NCBI GenBank assembly: GCA_041586735.1
Contig: JBFGZQ010000003.1
Coordinates: 124,001 to 188,000, forward strand
Direction of reading: 5' to 3'
From: Motiliproteus sp041586735
Lineage (GTDB): Bacteria > Pseudomonadota > Gammaproteobacteria > Pseudomonadales > Balneatricaceae
DNA length: 64,000 nt
Shown: positions 60,733 to 64,000 of the stretch, one piece after another
Position numbering within the stretch: the first letter of the stretch is position 1
Layout of the letters: the number at the start of each line of letters is the position of its first letter
Position numbers and translations under genes: made by a program
The notes under the pieces: generated by a model
What the model saw: only the letters and a program-made list of their open reading frames with translations
Databases searched by the model: none
Told to the model about the DNA's origin: nothing

Positions 60733-61961
60733 GCGGACTGAGCTCCAGCCTGCGGGTCGACCGCGTCATGCTCAACCTCGCCCACTATTTCGCCCACTAT
60801 TTCGCCCACTACCTCGGCCAACGCCTGCAACAGCTGCTCCACCTGCTCGGTGGTATGCGCCGCACTCAGGGTCACCCGCAGTCGCGCACTGCCCTCGGGC
60901 ACCGTGGGGGGACGGATCGCGGTGACAAAAATACCGCGCTGCGCCAGTGCTGCGCTCAGTGCCAGGGCTTGCGCCGAACTGCCAACGTTGAGCGGTTGGA
61001 TCGGGGTTTGCGAGTCCATCAATGCCAAGCCCAGCTGCTGCGCGCCTTGACGGAACTGCGCAATCAACCGCGCGAGATGCTGGCGCAGCGGGTCACCCTG
61101 CTGGATCAGTCGCAAAGATGCCAGGGTCGCGGCAGCCACGGCCGGTGGCATCGCAGTGGTATAGATATAACTGCGGGCGTGCTGGATCAGGGTCTCGATC
61201 AACTCCTCAGAACCCGCCACAAAAGCGCCCGCGGTACCAAAACCCTTACCCAGGGTGCCGACCAGAACCGGCACCTGCTCGAGCGTTAGCCCCAACTGTT
61301 CGACGCACCCCCCGCCACTGGGTCCCAGACAACCAAAACCGTGGGCATCATCGACCATCAGCCAGCCGCCCTGTGCTTGGGTGACCCGACTGAGCTCGAG
61401 TAACGGCGCCTGGTCACCGTCCATGCTGAAAATGCCATCGGTGACCACCAGCTTGCGTCGGGCCGCGCTGCGTTGCAGCTTGGTTGCCAGGCTGGCGGGA
61501 TCGTTGTGCAGGTAGCGTTGAAAACGCGCGCCACTCAGCAGCCCGGCATCGAGCAACGAGGCGTGATTGAGCCGATCTTGAAACACCGCATCACCTTTAC
61601 CGAGTAACGCATTCACAGCGCCCAAATTAGCCATATAACCGGTTGAGAACAGCAGCGCTCGCGGCCGACCGGTGAACTCGGCCAAGGCTTCTTCGAGTTG
61701 CTGATGATAACGGCTGTGACCATTCACCAGATGCGAGGCGCCACTGCCGACGCCGAACTCGCTGGCGGCAGCACGAAACGCCTGGATCACCTCCGGGTGG
61801 TTAGCCAAGCCCAGGTAATCGTTACTGCAAAACGCCAGATATGGCCGCCCATCGACGATCACCTGCGGTGCTTGCGCCGATTCCAAGGTTCGACGATAAC
61901 GGTATAAATCATCCTGTTTGCGCTGCTGGAGCGCGTCGGCCAATCCCTCAAAGCCGCTCAT
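60729..61961 (-). CDS. bioF: 8-amino-7-oxononanoate synthase
   Basis: A 410-residue PLP enzyme that joins pimeloyl-ACP with alanine. Conserved blocks are FCSNDYLGLANHPEVIQA, GSGASHLVNGHSRYHQQLE, DDAHGFGCLGPSGGG and the PLP-lysine segment VGTLGKGFGTAGAFVAG. The ATG at 61961 shares one base with the bioB stop (TGATG). The C terminus is about 20 residues longer than usual because of an in-frame 12-base tandem repeat giving a repeated VGEI unit, followed by an acidic tail. This extension lies after the conserved core, so activity should be unaffected. Confidence 0.95.
   Translation of the reverse strand: MSGFEGLADALQQRKQDDLYRYRRTLESAQAPQVIVDGRPYLAFCSNDYLGLANHPEVIQAFRAAASEFGVGSGASHLVNGHSRYHQQLEEALAEFTGRPRALLFSTGYMANLGAVNALLGKGDAVFQDRLNHASLLDAGLLSGARFQRYLHNDPASLATKLQRSAARRKLVVTDGIFSMDGDQAPLLELSRVTQAQGGWLMVDDAHGFGCLGPSGGGCVEQLGLTLEQVPVLVGTLGKGFGTAGAFVAGSEELIETLIQHARSYIYTTAMPPAVAAATLASLRLIQQGDPLRQHLARLIAQFRQGAQQLGLALMDSQTPIQPLNVGSSAQALALSAALAQRGIFVTAIRPPTVPEGSARLRVTLSAAHTTEQVEQLLQALAEVVGEIVGEIVGEVEHDAVDPQAGAQSA
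60781..60816. repeat. 12-base tandem repeat inside bioF
   Basis: Three copies of CCCACTATTTCG stand in direct tandem (the third as CCCACTACCTCG). The unit is a multiple of three and encodes repeated Gly-Glu-Ile-Val in the BioF tail, so copy-number change would keep the frame. Confidence 0.9.
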
Positions 61962-63028
61962 CAAACGCCCGCATCATAAAACATCGGGTCACCCTTAAGC
62001 GCGGCTTGGTTCTGTTGAATCTGTCCCAGGATCGCCTGCTCGTGCGCGGCATCGGAGGCATCTTCACGCTGCTCCGGATTGATCCCCAGCTTAGTAAACA
62101 GCTGGCGATCGGCATCGGTCTCGGGGTTATCGGTGGTCAGTAGTTTTTCACCGTAAAAAATGGAGTTGGCACCTGCCATAAAGCATAACGCCTGCATCTG
62201 CTCGTTCATCGTCTGCCGGCCTGCCGACAACCGCACATGCGATTTGGGCAGCAGTATACGCGCCACCGCGATGGTACGGATGAAATCAAAGGGTTCCAGA
62301 TCCTCGACCTGATCCAGCGGTGTGCCCTCGACCTTGACCAGCATATTCAGTGGCACACTCTCAGGATGGTCGGGCATATTCACCAGCGTTAACAGCAGGC
62401 TGATCCGATCCTTGAGCTCCTCGCCCATCCCCATGATTCCACCGCAGCACACTTTCATGCCGGCATCACGGACATGTTGCAGGGTATCGAGACGATCCTG
62501 ATAGGTCCGGGTGGTGATGATGCTGCCATAGTATTCGGCAGAGGTGTCCAGATTATGGTTGTAGTAATCCAGCCCCGCCTCGGCCAGATCGCTCGCCTGC
62601 TGATCATCGAGCATCCCCAGCGTCATACAGGCCTCCATGCCCATCGCTTTGACCCCCCGGATCATCTCGATCACATAGGGCATATCCTTGGCCCGCGGAC
62701 TGCGCCAGGCCGCGCCCATGCAAAACCGCGTCGCCCCCTTGGCTTTGGCCGCTTCGGCTTCACGCAGTACCTGCTTGACCTTCATCAACCGCTCGGCTTC
62801 CAAGTCGGTGCAGTATTTAGCACTCTGCGGACAGTAGGCGCAGTCTTCGGGACAGGCACCGGTCTTGATCGACAGCAGGGTGCTGACCTGGACCTGATTG
62901 GCATCAAAATGCTGCCGATGCACCAGCTGCGCCTGAAACAACAGATCATTAAACGGCAGTTCGAACAGCGCCTGCACTTGATCGGCGGTCCAGTCATGTC
63001 GAGGGATAGCGTCAGCCAGAGTAAACAT
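61961..63028 (-). CDS. bioB: biotin synthase
   Basis: A radical SAM enzyme of about 355 residues that inserts sulfur into dethiobiotin. The [4Fe-4S] motif is GACPEDCAYCPQS (about 53-65 of this form); CCGGIMGMGE and RLSAGRQTM are further family blocks, including ligands of the [2Fe-2S] cluster. The ATG at 63028 follows AGGATCC; the frame extends nine codons further upstream. It is the first gene of the operon bioB-bioF-bioH-bioC-bioD; bioA is absent from the window. The promoter lies in 63029-63177. Confidence 0.96.
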   Translation of the reverse strand: MFTLADAIPRHDWTADQVQALFELPFNDLLFQAQLVHRQHFDANQVQVSTLLSIKTGACPEDCAYCPQSAKYCTDLEAERLMKVKQVLREAEAAKAKGATRFCMGAAWRSPRAKDMPYVIEMIRGVKAMGMEACMTLGMLDDQQASDLAEAGLDYYNHNLDTSAEYYGSIITTRTYQDRLDTLQHVRDAGMKVCCGGIMGMGEELKDRISLLLTLVNMPDHPESVPLNMLVKVEGTPLDQVEDLEPFDFIRTIAVARILLPKSHVRLSAGRQTMNEQMQALCFMAGANSIFYGEKLLTTDNPETDADRQLFTKLGINPEQREDASDAAHEQAILGQIQQNQAALKGDPMFYDAGV

Positions 63029-63084
63029 AATGAGGATCCTGAATAAGATGCGCAACGCGCTGGGTTCGAACTAGACTATGAGTG

Positions 63085-63100
63085 CAATTAGGTACAATTG
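63085..63100. promoter_or_regulatory. inverted repeat in the bioB-comF divergent region
   Basis: CAATT-N6-AATTG is a perfect inverted repeat 57 to 72 bases upstream of the bioB ATG. On the minus strand it overlaps a possible -35 TTGTAC with TCTAGT 16 bases on as a -10. It is a candidate operator for biotin control, but it does not match the usual BirA half-site TTGTAAACC. Confidence 0.35.
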
Positions 63101-63177
63101 AGCGTACAGCTGCCCGGTCAACCGCTCTAGCCTAAGGAAAAGCTAGATCTTACCGACAGGGAATTTTCTGTCAACTA

Positions 63178-63978
63178 ATGAAAAACATAAGAGTTTACTT
63201 CAGCTCGATTATTGACCAGACATTAAGCCCGCCTCGCTGCCTGCTGTGCCAGCTACCGAGCCAGCAACGCTTTCCGCTATGCCGCGGCTGTGAGCAGGAT
63301 CTGCCCTGGCTAAACAGCTATTGCCTGCAATGTGCTGAACCCTTACCGGAGTCGCCAACTCTAGCGCTCATCGGACCCCAGGCCCCCGTCTCGCTGCGCT
63401 GTGGTCACTGTCTCCAGCAGCCACCCGCCTTTACTCTGGCTTACGCGCCGCTGCGCTATGAGTTCCCGATCGACCTGCTGATGCAACGAATCAAACACCG
63501 CGCCGACTACCACAGCATAGAGCTGCTCAGCCGGCTGTTTTGTCAACGACTGCAACAGCATGCACAGCACCTGCCATTACCCCAGCAGCTGCTGCCGGTA
63601 CCCCTGCACTCCAAGCGGTTACGCCAACGCGGCTTCAATCAATCACTGGAGCTAGCCCTGAGTATCGGTCAGCGCCTCGGCATCCCGGTCAACACTAAAC
63701 TTTGCAGTCGCGAGCTCGACACTCCGCATCAGCAAGGCCTCAGCGCCATACAGCGGCGCCGCAATCTGACTGATGCGTTCCGGGTTAATCAAACGCAGCT
63801 CGATCGCATCGGCGGCGCGCACGTTGCACTGATCGATGATGTGATGACCACCGGCACCACCGCGCACATGCTGGCCTCCACACTGCGACGCGCGGGGGTT
63901 GAGCAGATTGATATCTGGTGTCTGGCCAGAACGCCCGCCGGAAGACAGCATATCAGCGGCCTGCCATCATCAAAATAG
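63178..63978 (+). CDS. comF: ComF-family phosphoribosyltransferase-fold protein
   Basis: A 266-residue ComF/GntX-type protein. The N terminus has a four-cysteine zinc-ribbon region (CLLCQLP, CRGCEQDLPWL, CLQCAEPL and CGHCLQQ). The C-terminal phosphoribosyltransferase fold has LLPVPLHSKRLRQRGFNQSLELA and the PRPP loop VALIDDVMTTGTTAHML. ComF proteins take part in DNA uptake during natural transformation in competent bacteria. The ATG at 63178 has only a weak ribosome binding site (AGGGAAT inside a small hairpin GACAG/CTGTC). It is divergent from bioB, a common arrangement in gammaproteobacteria. Confidence 0.88.
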   Translation: MKNIRVYFSSIIDQTLSPPRCLLCQLPSQQRFPLCRGCEQDLPWLNSYCLQCAEPLPESPTLALIGPQAPVSLRCGHCLQQPPAFTLAYAPLRYEFPIDLLMQRIKHRADYHSIELLSRLFCQRLQQHAQHLPLPQQLLPVPLHSKRLRQRGFNQSLELALSIGQRLGIPVNTKLCSRELDTPHQQGLSAIQRRRNLTDAFRVNQTQLDRIGGAHVALIDDVMTTGTTAHMLASTLRRAGVEQIDIWCLARTPAGRQHISGLPSSK

Positions 63979-64000
63979 CCCGGCGCAAAGCAGTCGCGAG

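Noticed and set aside
63062..63072. GGTTCGAAC resembling a tRNA T-arm
   Set aside because: No acceptor, D or anticodon arms can be folded around it; it lies in the bioB leader.

Overview
The window is chromosomal DNA of a Gammaproteobacterium, probably a marine member of the Oceanospirillales-type lineages. Typical gammaproteobacterial genes support this: syd, yajG, the GlrK-QseG-GlrR system, fklB, ybfF, the bioBFHCD order, PanP, glutathionylspermidine synthetase and monomeric isocitrate dehydrogenase. Genus cannot be settled by eye. About 46 protein genes are densely packed on both strands. I saw no rRNA, tRNA, CRISPR array, complete IS element or prophage structural gene.

Layout: 1-4285 (minus) is a mevalonate-pathway operon (mvaA, fni, mvaS, mevalonate kinase and the first codons of a further GHMP-type kinase running off the left edge). 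4554-5746 (plus) holds syd and a YajG-type lipoprotein gene. 6074-10753 (plus) is a three-gene 2-oxoacid:acceptor oxidoreductase operon whose first gene is a GltD-like flavoprotein fused to a two-cluster ferredoxin domain. A bidirectional terminator follows, then an orphan glutamine amidotransferase, monomeric NADP isocitrate dehydrogenase, MgtE, a glutathionylspermidine synthetase/amidase with an M42-type peptidase, tamB-tamA, upp and panP, all on the minus strand. metH (plus) faces a LuxI/FeeM-like acyltransferase gene (minus).

32829-39868 (minus) is a five-gene signalling operon: a Cache-PAS hybrid sensor kinase, an OmpR-type regulator, then GlrK-QseG-GlrR. Between glrR and the acyltransferase lie three perfect TGTC-N10-GACA elements, the known GlrR operator form, and a sigma-54-like promoter pointing at the acyltransferase. 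This is the most interesting signal in the window: it predicts that the GlrK/GlrR system, together with RpoN, controls an autoinducer-synthase-like acyltransferase.

39900-48780 carries a CPA1-type antiporter with a TrkA-N domain, a YgiQ radical SAM protein, a COG3044-type ABC-ATPase, a membrane-anchored TAXI-type binding protein, a spermidine-synthase-like protein and a small hypothetical gene. 48781-52610 looks more accessory: a long AT-rich gap, a patatin, an apparent gene remnant, and a pair encoding a lambda P-like protein and a DnaT-domain protein, which may be a primosome/helicase-loader module. 52611-58361 holds a CBS protein, purU, pterin dehydratase, xseA, an M23 peptidase, fklB and ybfF. 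58386-63028 (minus) is the biotin operon bioB-bioF-bioH-bioC-bioD, divergent from comF at the right end.

Gene starts were moved from the longest open frame where a better ribosome binding site or family length supported it; each such choice is explained in its entry.
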